Shown: positions 47,301 to 57,574, numbered from the stretch's first letter. The stretch: DNA of 64,000 nucleotides from Camellia lanceoleosa (GCA_025200525.1 CM045762.1:83047893-83111892); one strand, 5' to 3'. Notes: generated from the sequence alone by a model not told the origin. Numbers and translations are program-made.

Positions 47301-48489
47301 TGTTTGAGATGAGAGCTCTCGGAATGCCGAATCGTGTTATGATGTTTCTCCACACGAAGCGTTTAATGTCGGCATCTCGTATATGTGTTAGGGCCTCCGC
47401 TTCAACCCATTTTGTGAAGTAGTCTGTGGCGACGATTAAGAATCGCTTGTTCCCTGGGGCCTTGGGCAATGGCCCCACGATATCAAGTCCCCACTGTGCG
47501 AACGGCCAGGGGCTGGTGATAGAGTTCAACTCTTCGGCAGGCAGATAGGTTAAAAGGGAGAACTTTTGGCACTGTTCGCACTTTTTTACATAGCTCTCCG
47601 CGTCAGCTCTCATTGTCGGCCAATAATACCCCTGCGTTATAGCTCGATGGGCCAGGGAGCGTCCGTCAAAATGGGCACTGCAACTACCCTCATGTATCTC
47701 TGTCAGAAGCTCCTCCACTTTGTCAGGGTGCACGCATTCCAAATATGGACCCGAGAGGGACTTTTTGTAAAGCCCTCCATGCGGATCCAGATAGTATCGC
47801 AGGGCTTTATTTCGCAGCTTGTGTGCTTCTTTTTTGTCCTCTCGGAGTTGTTCAGAAGAGAGGAATGCAGCAATGGGGTCCATCCAGCTTGGTGCGGATT
47901 CTATAACATTGACGTGGATTTCCTCTGAAGAGCTGATACTCGGCTCCGGGACGAAGCCTACTTCGATGGTCCATTTGATCTCAGAATTGATGGCGGAGGC
48001 TAGGCATGCCAAGGCATCCGCGTGTGTGTTCTGGTCGCGTGTTATTTGGTTCAGTTCGTGATGGTCAAATTTTGCCAGCAAGGAATTGGCCGTTTTCATG
48101 TAGGCCGCCATACGGTCGTTTCTTGCCGCGTATTCCCCCTTTAGCTGATTGATTACCAACTTTGAATCACAAAACACAAGCAGACGCCGTGCACCAAGAA
48201 GGTGCGCATTCCGCAGACTGGCTAGAAGGGCTTTGTATTCAGCTTCGTTATTTGATGCTTTGAAGCCAAGCTTGATAGCCTGCTCAATTACTGCGTCGTC
48301 TGGAGACATGGTTATAACTCCGGCGCCACTGCCCCTTTGGTTAGATGATCCATCACAGTATAGTTGCCAGATATCCCCGACATAAATTCTCCAGTTCGGC
48401 TTTGGTAGAATTTTAGCCTTTGGTCGAACTTCACCAGGTTTGAGGCTGGCAAGCTCGTCGGTGAATTCGGCAACAAAGTCGGCCAACAC
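47290..48489 (-). pseudogene. Archaeal-type RNase H and integrase N-terminal half (element C)
   Basis: An open stretch of 399 codons inside the polyprotein. Residues about 40-165 are the second, archaeal-type RNase H, with acidic catalytic residues in place: Asp46 in YCDGSSN, Glu84 in NNEAEY, Asp108 in VFCDSK and Asp158 in THADALA. Integrase follows: a zinc-binding region ending KKCEQCQKF (about 302-310), then the first catalytic Asp336 in WGLDIVGPLP. At the second catalytic site the sequence is LISNNGS, with Asn396 where the family has Asp, and a stop follows at once. The integrase would be inactive. The reading frame upstream is closed by a stop near 48550. Confidence 0.85.
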
Positions 48490-48549
48490 CTGCCCCTTGA
48501 TTGCAGTTTTAGGTAAAAACCAAATGTCGTATTGGCCGAGTTCAAGAGC

Positions 48550-49002
48550 CTATTTTGAAACACGTCCCGATGCTTCTACACTCCGTAGTACTGATCGGAG
48601 GGGATAATCTGTTAGCACCCCAATGCTATGTCCCTGGAAGTAATGCATCAGTTTTCCTGCCACCATGACTAGGGCTAAGATGAGTCTTTCCAGTGGAAGG
48701 TAGCGTGTTTTGGCGTCAACCATTGCCTTGCTCACATAATACACCGGCCGTTGCTCCCCCTCCTCCTCTTTTAACAGTACGGCGCTGACGGCCCTATTGG
48801 AAACTACCAGATACAGTATGAGCGGGTCACCAGCGGCGGGTGTGGTCAAGAGAGGTACTGAGCGGAGGTATGTCTTGAGTCCGTTGATGGCTGATTCGCA
48901 TTTGGCGAACAATTCAAAAGCCTTACCCTGCCGTAGTGTCTGAAAAAATTGTCGGCAGCTATCTGTAGACCGGCTGATGAACCTGTTGAGTGCGGCGGCC
49001 AT
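48550..49002 (-). pseudogene. Gypsy-type RNase H segment (element C)
   Basis: 150 open codons beginning in the RT-RNase H tether (AAALNRFISRSTDSCRQFF), then PLILYLVVSNRAVSAVLLKE, RPVYYVSKAMVDAKTRYLPL and the end of the domain. It is offset from the reverse-transcriptase frame, so a frameshift lies at about 49005. Confidence 0.85.
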
Positions 49003-49004
49003 CC

Positions 49005-50021
49005 CATCAACTTTTGGACTTCTTTTACTGAACGGGGGGAGCCGAGTTCAAGGATTGTTGTGACTTGCCTCCGGTTGGCTTCGATTCCTTTGTGATTGAC
49101 GATGTAACCCAGGAACTTGCCAGAGCCGATTCCGAACGCACACTTCGAAGCGTTCAGTTTCATTCTGTATTTGCGTAAGATGCTGAATGTCTTCTCTAGA
49201 TCGACTATATGGTTCTGTTCTTCTTTGGACTTGACCACCATATCGTCGATGTATACTTCCATAGTGTGGCCGAGTTGCTCTTTGAACATGGCGGTGACCA
49301 ATCTTTGGTAGGTTGCCTCTGCATTCTTCAGCCCAAAGGGCATAACTTTGTAGCAATAGGTTCCTCTTGGGGTGAGGAAGGCAGTTTTGTCCTGGTCATC
49401 CGGATGCATGGCAATTTGATGATAGCCTCTGTAAGCATCGAGGAAGCTCATGCGTTGATGACGTGCCGTCGCGTCGACAAGCTGGTCGATTCTAGGTAGA
49501 GGAAAACAGTCCTTGGGGCAAGCTTTGTTCAGATCCGTGAAGTCGACGCACACTCGCCAAGTCCCATTTTTCTTCTTCACCACCACTGTATTGGAGAGCC
49601 ACGTAGGGTAAGTGACTTCTCTAATTGCCCCGGCATCAAGCAGTTTGTCTACTTCCTCAACAACGGCGGCAGTGTGTTCTGCGGCTGACCGTCGGCCTTT
49701 CTGAATAATCGGCTTACATTTCGGATCGACATTCAGATGGTGCTGTGAGACTATCGGGTCTATTCCTGGCATTTCGTACGGAGTCCATGCGAAGACGTCA
49801 AGGTTGTTGAGCAAGAAAGAGATCAGCTGCTGCCTGTCAACCTGATTCAGAGAGGCGCCGATCATGAAGAACTTTTCTGGGCTTCCATCAATGTCAACTC
49901 GGTCTAGATCTTTCGTGGCCTTCTCATTTGGACACCGCCCAATGTCATCTAGGATCTCGCGATTTGGCACCTCAATGGAGTTTACTTGCAGTTCCTTTGG
50001 CTGGCGGCAAGGAGATAACAT
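49005..50021 (-). pseudogene. Reverse transcriptase (element C)
   Basis: Copies element RNA into DNA. The open frame covers the domain, starting MLSPCRQPKE in the protease-RT spacer. It has DVFAWTPYEMPGID (residues 75-88), WRVCVDFTDLNKACPKDCFP (155-174), MSFLDAYRGYHQIAMHP (191-207, catalytic Asp195), MPFGLKNAEATYQR (227-240) and MEVYIDDMVVKSK (254-266, catalytic Asp259 and Asp260). GKFLGYIVNHKGIEANRRQV closes the thumb and connection. All catalytic residues are present. The frame is lost at about 49005, within the tether. Upstream it overlaps the end of the protease in another frame. Confidence 0.9.
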
Positions 50022-50662
50022 GCTTGTGCCGATTTCTGGGATCCGCGGATTTGCTCAATGACATGTTCTATTGGGAAATGTAGCAGTTGATGATAGGTGC
50101 TTGGGACGGCCTGCAATGTATGCAACCACGATCGCCCCATGATGAGATTGTACAGGGAAGGTAGCCGGACGACCAAGAACTCCACATCCACCGTTCTGGA
50201 GCCTGCTCAAATGGGTCAGCTGATCTTTCCCAAAGGGTACTCTGGAGTGGCATTGAAGCCAAATAGTGGATAAGGGGCCGGAGTCAGGTCGGACTCGTTG
50301 AAGCCGAGTTTGGTAAAGGTTTTATAATACATAACCTCCGAGGTACTACCCTGATCGATAAGAACACGTTCGACGGTGAATCGATTTACGCGCAGCTCAA
50401 CAACCAACGGATCGATGTGAGGGAGCGTTACACCGATCTGATCAGAATCATCAAAGGTGATACTTGGCGTCTCTCGGGGCCGCTTTGTTGGCGTGAGTTG
50501 TTGTTGGGGGCCTGGGTGCGATTGGATCGTATGCACGGCCAGGGTTGCTGGTAGGTTGTATATCATGTGGAAGGTGTTGAGGGGAAGTTCATCCTGCAGA
50601 GGGGCAGGTGTTTCGACCACACTCTTCCGGATGCATTGGTGGAGACATTCATCCTTTGCCAA
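49982..50662 (-). pseudogene. Retropepsin-like protease (element C)
   Basis: Two open pieces in different frames. 50662-50216 has ITFDDSDQIGVTLPHIDPL and the active-site region ERVLIDQGSTSEVMY, where DQGS stands in place of the usual DTGS or DGGS. 50191-49982 has the second strand LPSLYNLIMGRSWLHTLQAV and the tail typical of Tat proteases. A frameshift and stop at about 50216-50190 separate the pieces. Confidence 0.8.
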
Positions 50663-50689
50663 ATCCTCAAGATGATCCGTTGAGGCATA

Positions 50690-51034
50690 GCGGCCATTAG
50701 TTTCTTGTTGTCAGACCCGAGATCATTGATCATCTGCCCTCGGGGGTCGCTCAGTAGCCTGGCGCACCGTTCATTTGGATTTTGCTATTTCTGAGGCCAG
50801 ATCGCGACGAAGGCATTCGTTCTCAGCGATGATATTGTCCAACCTCTGTTTGGTTTGCCTAGCTTGTGTCGTGGCCGCCTGTATTGTCTTTTGCGTTGGG
50901 TTTGACGATGAGCGGAGGTCTGAGGCTGGTCTTGCTGCAATGGTTTGTTATCCAAGCGAGTTGACTAGAATGAGGTCATCTCGCTACGCGGTCTTGTTAG
51001 TGGCTATCGGAGGGTCTTCGGTCACGCCTGCCAT
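50690..51034 (-). pseudogene. gag N-terminal remnant (element C)
   Basis: Starts with an ATG on the minus strand at 51034 (MAGVTEDPPIATNK), 17 bases after the primer binding site region, and includes QRLDNIIAENECLRRDL, a coiled-coil-like stretch. Stops occur after 16 codons and again further on. The rest of gag, including the capsid core and zinc knuckle, is absent before the protease at 50662. That implies an internal deletion of about 1 kb. Confidence 0.65.
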
Positions 51035-51050
51035 GGATATATTTGAGTAT

Positions 51051-51067
51051 TTCCACAGATGGCGCCA
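51051..51067 (-). promoter_or_regulatory. Primer binding site of element C
   Basis: The minus strand reads TGGCGCCATCTGTGGAA, two bases inside the right LTR. TGGCGCC directly after the 5' LTR is the common first-strand tRNA primer site of plant Tat elements. It confirms that the 51070-55177 LTR is the 5' LTR. Confidence 0.85.
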
Positions 51068-51086
51068 ATTGTGGAGAAGTAGTTTG

Positions 51087-51091
51087 GAAAT
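51087..51091. repeat. Target-site duplication GAAAT of the 3.7-kb insertion
   Basis: GAAAT at 51087-51091 and at 54788-54792. The uninterrupted LTR at 40686 has one copy (AGAAATACTC), which proves the insertion. Confidence 0.95.
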
Positions 51092-54000
51092 TGTCACGCC
51101 CCAAACCCGCCCCTAAAAGTTTGGGCATGACCTATTCGAATATAGACACTAATCCTGTTATATATATCATATGGGGCCTAAACGGAAGCATTAAATATCA
51201 AAATTGGACAATAGAAACAAACTCCATTGAGCTACTACTAATATGCCAGGATCACAACTTCAAAACATGCAAATAAAATCTAAACATACACCTGAATGTC
51301 GGTTACATACATACATATATATACAAGCCCAACCCTACAATTGGGCGTATATCAAAATCATTACTGAAAGACAACCCAAGCATAAATCAATAACCTAACA
51401 ATACTTTACAAAATGCACGGCTTCAGGTAGTGCCTGGACGTATCAAAGCTGACAAGAGAAAGACGAGCCTTAAAGGTTAGGCTTGAACTCCCGGTTGACT
51501 ACCTCTGATGCAGACAGACAAAAGACAAAATGAGCGAACTCAGTGAATAATAGTATATAACTAATGCTGTAACCATGTGATTAGTCTGTTTCTGTAACTT
51601 TGTAGGACAACTTTGTCAATTCACAATTCCACAATTGGGTCCTTGGTCTGAGGAGTTCACACATTCACAAAAGAGCCATTGAGTTTCATAGATTCACAAT
51701 TTATCATATTGGACCTCGGTCCTTTGGATTCACACGTTCACAAGTTCATAAATTCATATTTCACATATTGGCCCTTGGCCTCATAGCTTCATAGCTCACA
51801 AATGACCCTTGGCTATATTGGTTCATAGTTCACAATTCTTTTGATACCTTCCATAAATTTCACACGCTGGCCCTCGGCCTCATAGATTCATATTTCAGAA
51901 ATTCACAAGTCATAATTTCATAATTCACAAGTGAGAGATTCATACTTCACAATTAGCCCTCAGCCCTTTGGTTTCACAAGTTCACAATATTTCACAAAAA
52001 CATTTTAAACATATTCTTGAACCACGGTACTATTACCTCCGGGTAAGGGCCACAAACCACGATATTATTACCCCCGGGCAAGGGCCACAAACCACGGTAT
52101 TATTACCCCCGGGCAAGGGCCACATAGGTTCTTTACTTCACAAATTATATCTTTCTTACAAATTGTATCTTTCACATATCGGCCATAGGCCTCGTAACTT
52201 TCATAGAACGGCTTTAAGCCTCTTAACTTCACATATGTATGGACTCAAGAGGTGGCTCGTACGGATTCTAGAGGTGGCTCCCACCAAGGTGCAGCACTTA
52301 GTTCCATACAGCACTTTGCTCCATACCAGAAACATCAGAACAGATTATCACAGATAAACATATTCTTCCTATTAATCACATAAATAACCAGATATATTAT
52401 GAGTTTAACAGAACATTGTTGATATTTGTTAGCAAAGGGTGAACACATTTCACAGATTGAACACTTTCAGAAATATGTAGATACCATAGTTCTATACCAT
52501 AAATCAATGGATCTCGGGACAAACCACAAAGCAGAATAACATCAGAACTGATTAGTCCCAAGTTAGACAAAGGCATACAGATTCTTTCAATCATTTACAT
52601 GAATTAACGTAATTAGTTTACGTTTGACAGAATACCAATGGTAATCATTAGCAATACGTATAACGTATCTCACAAATTGTACAGGTGCTATCACAATGCT
52701 GTTTGTAGGGACAAAATAATTACCTCATACCAGTCTTAACCATTCTTGATAAAATTGAATAGTTCGGGATACATAAGCATCATTGTTCCATTTGTTCACC
52801 ATGAATCATTAAGCTTAATCTACGGATAACAGAATGTTAATAATGTCTTTTAAACACACTACTCAATAGATTATAGCACATTACCGAAACCATTAATCAT
52901 AGACGGAATACAGAATAGTTTCAGAGTCATATCAATGGACGCCAACTCCTTCTATATTCACACCAAGTCTCAAATACAAACATGTTAACATAACTGTCAT
53001 GGAAAAACGGAATAGTAATAATAATAATCATTATTAACAGTAATTGATGTACATTTATAGTACTATTACTCACAGTGCTTAGACGCTTGGTCCGCCCCTG
53101 CAGCTGACCCTACACAATTCAGAATACATATAAAAATCGGGTTACATATAATTTATTCCATTCTTAACTTGTTATCCTCTTTATACCAAAGTACACAGCA
53201 ATTTGCAATTCACATCATTAAACCAACACACTTCTCCATACATATCTCAATACAATCCAACATAAGCTACACTATTTGGCATAATTCACCTTATCACCCC
53301 TAAATATAATTCAACATCTTTCAAGGTGAAGTCTTAAATCCTTTTTCATCATTTCTTCCCAATGCTCTTATCATTCATAACATTACTAATCTTGTTTCTC
53401 AATTTCATCTCACATAATAGCATGATTCACCCTGTCCATAACTGAGGTTCATTCGTAAATTTTAAACATAATTTTCAAACATCTCCAAAATTCAATTAAA
53501 TTTGTACAGATATAATTCAGTACCTCAATTTCATACTTTTACTTTCAATTTGGCCCAAATCATCGCTTAACATCAAGAAGCAACCTAGGGTTTCTAAGAA
53601 ATCTATAAATTCCAATGAAATTCAAACTTATTAATTCATCACTTATCATTCCACTTTTCCCATTTATTAAACACTTAGGATTCATAATCCATCATTCTAA
53701 CTCATCAATTCAACTCTCAACAACCCATACCCTAAAACCCCCAATTCTCATACCATACACTACATGCTCACAAATGGAAATTCTTGTATTTAGATAGTCA
53801 AATACTACAAATCTATCCATCCATGTAAGTAATGAAGAGGATTAGAACCCCTACCTCAAGAACCAAGCAAGAAAACCAAGCTTTGAGAAGAATCCTTCGC
53901 AATCTCGAATTTCAATCGGTTGAAAATGTTTATCTCCTCTTGTTCATCATCCTTGATACAAGAATCATGGTGGGTTGTTGATCAAAGTAGAGGAAATCAA

Positions 54001-54787
54001 GGTTTTGGAGCTAGGGTTTTCGGACTAAGGCAAAGAGGAAGGAAGAGGGAAGAAGAAACATGTAAGAAATGATCCAAAATCCCGTTTTTAAAGCTGCTGT
54101 CCCGTAATTCCCGCTCGAGCGGACTGATTTCCGCTCGAGCGGACCTGCCCTCAGCACAGATGTTGAAACTTTGAACAGGTATAACTCTCCCATCCGGACT
54201 CCGTTTTAGGTCGTTCTTGTGTCCAAATTGAAGCCCCGGAAATAAGCTTTCCAATGGTTCTAACCTCATATCCAAATTCCAAGTGTGGAAAAAGAAAAAG
54301 GCAAAAGAGTGGCGGCTGTTCGTAAAATAACTATCCGAATTAAATTCTTTGGTCCAATTTTACTTCACCATCATATTACCACCTCAATCAAAATCCCAAA
54401 ATAAAATAAAGGCATTCCAAATACACTAATAAGATGTCAAAAATGAGCCCACATGCCTCAGAAGTACAACTCATCCTAGAGACCCGCTCGAGCGCCCAAC
54501 ATCGCTAGCGGCTAACAAAATTGTCGCTCGGCGGCCACTTCTACGCCGGCGGAAAATCACCACTCGAAATTTCATCCCTTTGCAAAATTACTGGAACCCC
54601 TAAAGGCCCACTCGAGCGCCAACTACTCCGCTCGAGCGGAGGGAAAAAATTTCAGATTGTTGATAAAGGTCAACAATTCCAGCTCCAAAAGCATAATTCG
54701 ACGGCTAGTTCTTCAATTCCAATAGCAAACACATGAACCCTTAATGAAATCAAGATAACCTTCTATACGCACTTTGGGGTCATTACA
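51092..54787. mobile_element. 3.7-kb non-coding insertion, probable solo LTR (TGTCACG...ATTACA)
   Basis: Begins TGTCACGCCCC and ends GGGTCATTACA, TG...CA ends with a 5-bp duplication, so it behaves as an LTR-type insertion. No gag-pol or long ORF is present. I find no terminal direct repeat inside, so a solo LTR fits better than a small element with two LTRs. Inside are imperfect TTCACAAG/GGCCCTTGGCC repeats (51640-52220), a three-copy tandem repeat (52018-52130), CTCGAGCG words (54110-54640) and an AATTGAAGCCCCGGAAATAAG segment (about 54225) shared with LTR L2. CT-rich sequence and AAACCCTAG words on the minus strand near 54010-54050 suggest the transcript leader and hence minus orientation. 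Confidence 0.7.
52018..52130. repeat. Three-copy tandem repeat of about 37 bp
   Basis: Units contain AACCACGGTATTATTACCCC followed by CGGGCAAGGGCCACA, with small differences. Confidence 0.9.
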
Positions 54788-54975
54788 GAAATGCTCTTCT
54801 GATCCTGGGAGACGCTGGTGATCCTCAACTAGTCACCTGAAAAGATGGAAACACTCCGATCGGGGGTGCTGGAATTAGCACTCCGACGGGCAAGTTAGTT
54901 CAGACACTCAAGATAGCTTGTTGTCTAAGTTTAGTGGAGTGATTCTTACATATCTTTCTAAATTTGTGGTTCTTG

Positions 54976-54983
54976 TATTTATA
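54976..54983 (-). promoter_or_regulatory. TATA box in the 5' LTR of element C
   Basis: TATAAATA on the minus strand, about 200 bases from the LTR 5' end and conserved in the 3' LTR at 40890-40897. It is the likely core promoter of element C. Confidence 0.65.
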
Positions 54984-55277
54984 CTTACTTTTTTTTTGGG
55001 CCTTGGGGCCTGAGCCTACTTTTGTTCCATTCACCTTGTATTCATTCAGATCTACTGACCCCCGTCTATTCGGCTTTACTAATGCATTCGGCGCTCTAGT
55101 TACGCAATACGAAGCCGAGTAGTATCTAGTTTCTAGGGTACGCGCCTCCCGACTATTCCACTTATTCGGCTCCCACACATACTATATCTGCATGCACCCA
55201 CTCTATCTATTATCCTTGCATCTGTATCTAATATACATACTGGCTGATGCATTCAAACTGTCCTTTTCAAGTCCCAC

Positions 55278-55579
55278 CTCTGCGAATTGGGCTATCCAGG
55301 CCTTCTCGATCAACTGGGAGAGGAGTCTCTACTCGCGACCGAGGGAGACGTAGAGCACCTGTCAGACATGACGAGGAGTCCAGCGAGGAGGAGGAGTCAA
55401 CACATCCACAGTCAGAGACATCTGCAGGTAGGGTTGATGACTCCGATTCCGGTTCTGAGGACAGAGGTGATGCCGAGAAGGATTCCAAGGACGGTGACTC
55501 CGATTCAAATGATGGTGCCAGTGCCGGTGGTGCAGAGGCTGCTCAGCCGAAGAGGGTGAAGAGGGCCTCTCGGTCTTGA
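55278..55579 (+). pseudogene. PMD ORF last exon, acidic tail
   Basis: Open to a TGA at 55577. An Arg-rich stretch (about 55300-55365) is followed by Glu/Asp/Ser repeats (SSEEEES, DSDSGSEDRGD, DGDSDSNDG) and the basic end KRVKRASRS, which could be a nuclear localisation signal. It is joined to the rest of the PMD ORF by position only, since element C separates them. Confidence 0.6.
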
Positions 55580-56353
55580 GCTTGATAGCACTGATACAGA
55601 TGTTCCTGCTTTATTTCTCTTTTTACATGTAGTTGTAGCACATTGTACAACGTTAGGCAGTTTTATTTTCTTAAAAACTTGTACCCTTTTGTAAAATGTT
55701 GTAAAAAAGAAGCTATGATGGAATGAAAACAGCTTTTTGTTCAAAAAGTGTTGCATTTGTATTCTATGCATCGCATCGCATCATTTTGCACAAAAATGAG
55801 GTTGAATGGAAATTGAACATCGTGTATTGCCAAGTGAGGTAGTGAACCAAACAAACTAAACAACTTAACTCACTAAGAAACAACAAAACTTTAGCAAGTT
55901 TACAACTCGATAAGCAAAGAGTAACAACTCGATAAACAAATAGCAACAACTCAATAATCAAAGAGCAACAACTCGATAAGCAAATGCATTTTGGACAAAC
56001 AAAGCAATGGAACGCATCTGAAACAGAGGTAAACTCAGACCTTCAGCATTCTCAGTGCATAGGAAAACTAGAGACTCCCTTTTAGAGACTAGAAACAGCT
56101 GGAGACCACATTTTTGCACATGGCCGACCACTTTTAAAGCTTGCCGACCAGTTTTTTTTTTTTTTTTTTTTTGCAGACCAAAAAAGTAGCTAGCTAACCA
56201 GAAAAACTAGCTGGCCGACCAGAAAAAGTGGTCGGCCAACCACTTGGCCTGAGGACCTCCAGTTTTCTAACACTTGTCCTCCAAACAGTGTCTTATCCTT
56301 CATAAAGGTTCCAGCTTTGTGGTTTCCTGATTCTAACTCAGTTTTGCACCAAA
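55580..56353. other. Spacer between the two antisense ORFs of element B
   Basis: AT-rich downstream flank of the PMD ORF, four copies of a unit of about 22 bp around CAACTCGATAAGCAAA at 55898-55985, then a GGCCGACC motif cluster (56121-56255) with a poly-T run at 56153-56172. No gene is seen. Confidence 0.6.
56121..56255. promoter_or_regulatory. GGCCGACC motif cluster upstream of the second antisense ORF
   Basis: Words GGCCGACCAC, GCCGACCAG, GGCCGACCAG and GTGGTCGGCC in 135 bases, 100-230 bases before the ATG at 56354. Same motif as at 35545-35640 and in the LTRs. A regulatory role is an inference. Confidence 0.5.
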
Positions 56354-57574
56354 ATGGAGGCATTTCTTGTCAAAAATCTCACAAATTGAATTGCTACCTT
56401 GGATGGCTCGGAAAAGTTGAACTTACGAGGCTTCAGCGTAAATGCACTATTCACGATGGGCCGCACCCCGCTACATTTTCCGTTCTTTCATGCCGCTGCG
56501 AGGTTTTGGAACCCGATCACCCATGTTTTTAGCTTTGGCGGACAAGAGATATGTCCCACTTTTGAAGACTTCCAAGCTTTGATGGAGTCCGAACGCGAGG
56601 AAGAGATTTTGCCGCAATTCCGTTTTTGCCACATCCAAGCCTTAGGACGGATGTGCGGGCTCACTATGCATGACGCTCGGTCTTTGATCCGCGATAGGGA
56701 ATTAGACATCCCGAGCTTGGTTTATCGGTTTTCTAATGCCGGTGATCGCGGCGATCATCACTGGCAGGATTTTCGGTGACATGCGCTTTGCTTGTGCATA
56801 CTGTCTCATTTCTTGCTTGCCTTAGGCTCCGGAGGATCTAGCGTGGACATTGATGGGTTTGGATGCTTTTTATCGCCAAGAGACGACTAGATTCGCGGGG
56901 AGTCCACTACTGCTGCAGGTAATGTTTCCCACCCTATCTCACATATATTTCTCACATCACTTGGCCCTCAGGCTCGATTTTTCTCTCAAAACCCTTTTCT
57001 CACTTTTCTCTCAACGTACACCTCTCTATTCTTTAATCTCTCATTTTTTATCCCTCCTCAGATATGGTTGATGGATAAATTAAAGGTTGTGGACTCATGC
57101 CCAGCATATTCTGCTTGCGGCTATTTCTTCCGGCGACGTCTAGTCGATGCCCCTGATAAGGGATGGTGGTGCGAATGGATGTGCAGTCTATCCGCTACCA
57201 GTATTGCTTGGCACTGCCCTTGGCTCAATCTGCCGGCGATTAGTTACAGCATGTCTCGCCAGCCCAAGATTCAATTGATCGGCCTGACTCACTGTGTCTT
57301 TTACTTCCCGTTCCGATTCCGGCGTCAGTTTGGACATGATCAGACTTGCCCAGCAGAGGGGATAGAGTACCTTGCTGCATTTCCAGGTCGAGGCACATAG
57401 CTAGCTCGGTATGCCGCAGTATGGAGGATGAGAGGGCTTCTGGCCCCCGCTCCCACTTTCAGTTGCACCCTCTCTGATGAATGCATAGCTTGGCTTGATA
57501 AAGAGGCACAGGTTGGGCCTACTTCGGCATCAGAGGCTTTGACCATCTCTGGGAGGGGACATAAGAACACCTGA
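56354..57574 (+). pseudogene. Second antisense ORF of element B (DUF7745 / plant-mobile-domain-like), spliced
   Basis: Three coding parts on the plus strand. Exon 1 (56354 to about 56776) starts MEAFLVKNLT, has a TGA 12 codons in, then HVFSFGGQEICPTFEDFQAL and RMCGLTMHDARSLI. Exon 2 (56826-56918) is APEDLAWTLMGLDAFYRQET up to a CTGCAG/GTAATG donor. Exon 3 (57062-57574), after a CCTCCTCAG acceptor and in phase, has LKVVDSCPAYSACGYFF, FYFPFRFRRQFGHDQ and one internal TAG at about 57398. The W-(N/D)-P...F-x-FG...PT-x-E(D)-F-x-ALM pattern and the RQFG-x-(D/Q)Q block match plant DUF7745 proteins, distant relatives of the plant mobile domain. The exon 1-2 junction is not in simple phase. Function unknown. 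Confidence 0.65.

Larger units (their letters stand above)
40686..55177 (-). mobile_element. Element C: Tat-lineage retrotransposon inserted in element B
   Basis: Bounded by LTRs (40686-41093; and 51070-51091 plus 54793-55177) and by the CATAC duplication. It reads on the minus strand: primer binding site next to the right LTR (TGGCGCC on the minus strand, about 51067), shortened gag (51034-50690), protease (50662-49982), reverse transcriptase (50021-49010), gypsy-type RNase H (49002-48550), archaeal-type RNase H and integrase (48489-46647), a 51-bp repeat array (46030-46545), two plus-strand extra ORFs with another array between them (41449-45849), and a polypurine tract (41097-41105). It differs from element B in LTR and coding sequence but shares its plan. 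Most of gag, including any zinc knuckle, is missing. Confidence 0.9.
51070..55177 (-). mobile_element. 5' LTR of element C, split by a 3.7-kb insertion
   Basis: The LTR itself is 51070-51091 plus 54793-55177 (407 bp). The insertion 51092-54787 lies 22 bases from the inner end. A TATAAATA box on the minus strand at 54983-54976 is upstream of the insertion, so transcripts from it would have to cross the inserted 3.7 kb. Confidence 0.9.
36037..55579 (+). pseudogene. Antisense plant mobile domain (PMD) ORF of element B, spliced, split by element C
   Basis: Plus strand, opposite to pol. Exon 1 is 36037-36264: it starts MANDIPYGRG and has one in-frame TGA where the frame otherwise continues. A GT donor leads into a 2.5-kb intron, and exon 2 starts at 38764 after TTTCTACATGCAG, in matching phase. 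Further coding parts are at 39578-39738, 39831-40404 and about 40484-40636. After element C, the acidic tail at about 55278-55579 ends KRVKRASRS. Exon 2 shows PMD (MAIN/MAIL1-like) words: WYMELLDAVWHIV, MTRYDFFMLTGLDVAG and YARGFLMFLLGTTLFSDKG. Stops at about 39142 and 39195 and a frameshift near 39390 break it. PMD proteins of plants act in silencing and genome stability. The role in a retrotransposon is unknown. Confidence 0.75.

Noticed and set aside
51092..54787. DNA transposon instead of LTR-type insertion
   Set aside because: Ends TGTCACG and ATTACA share only short inverted similarity, and the 5-bp duplication with TG...CA ends fits LTR retrotransposon integration better.
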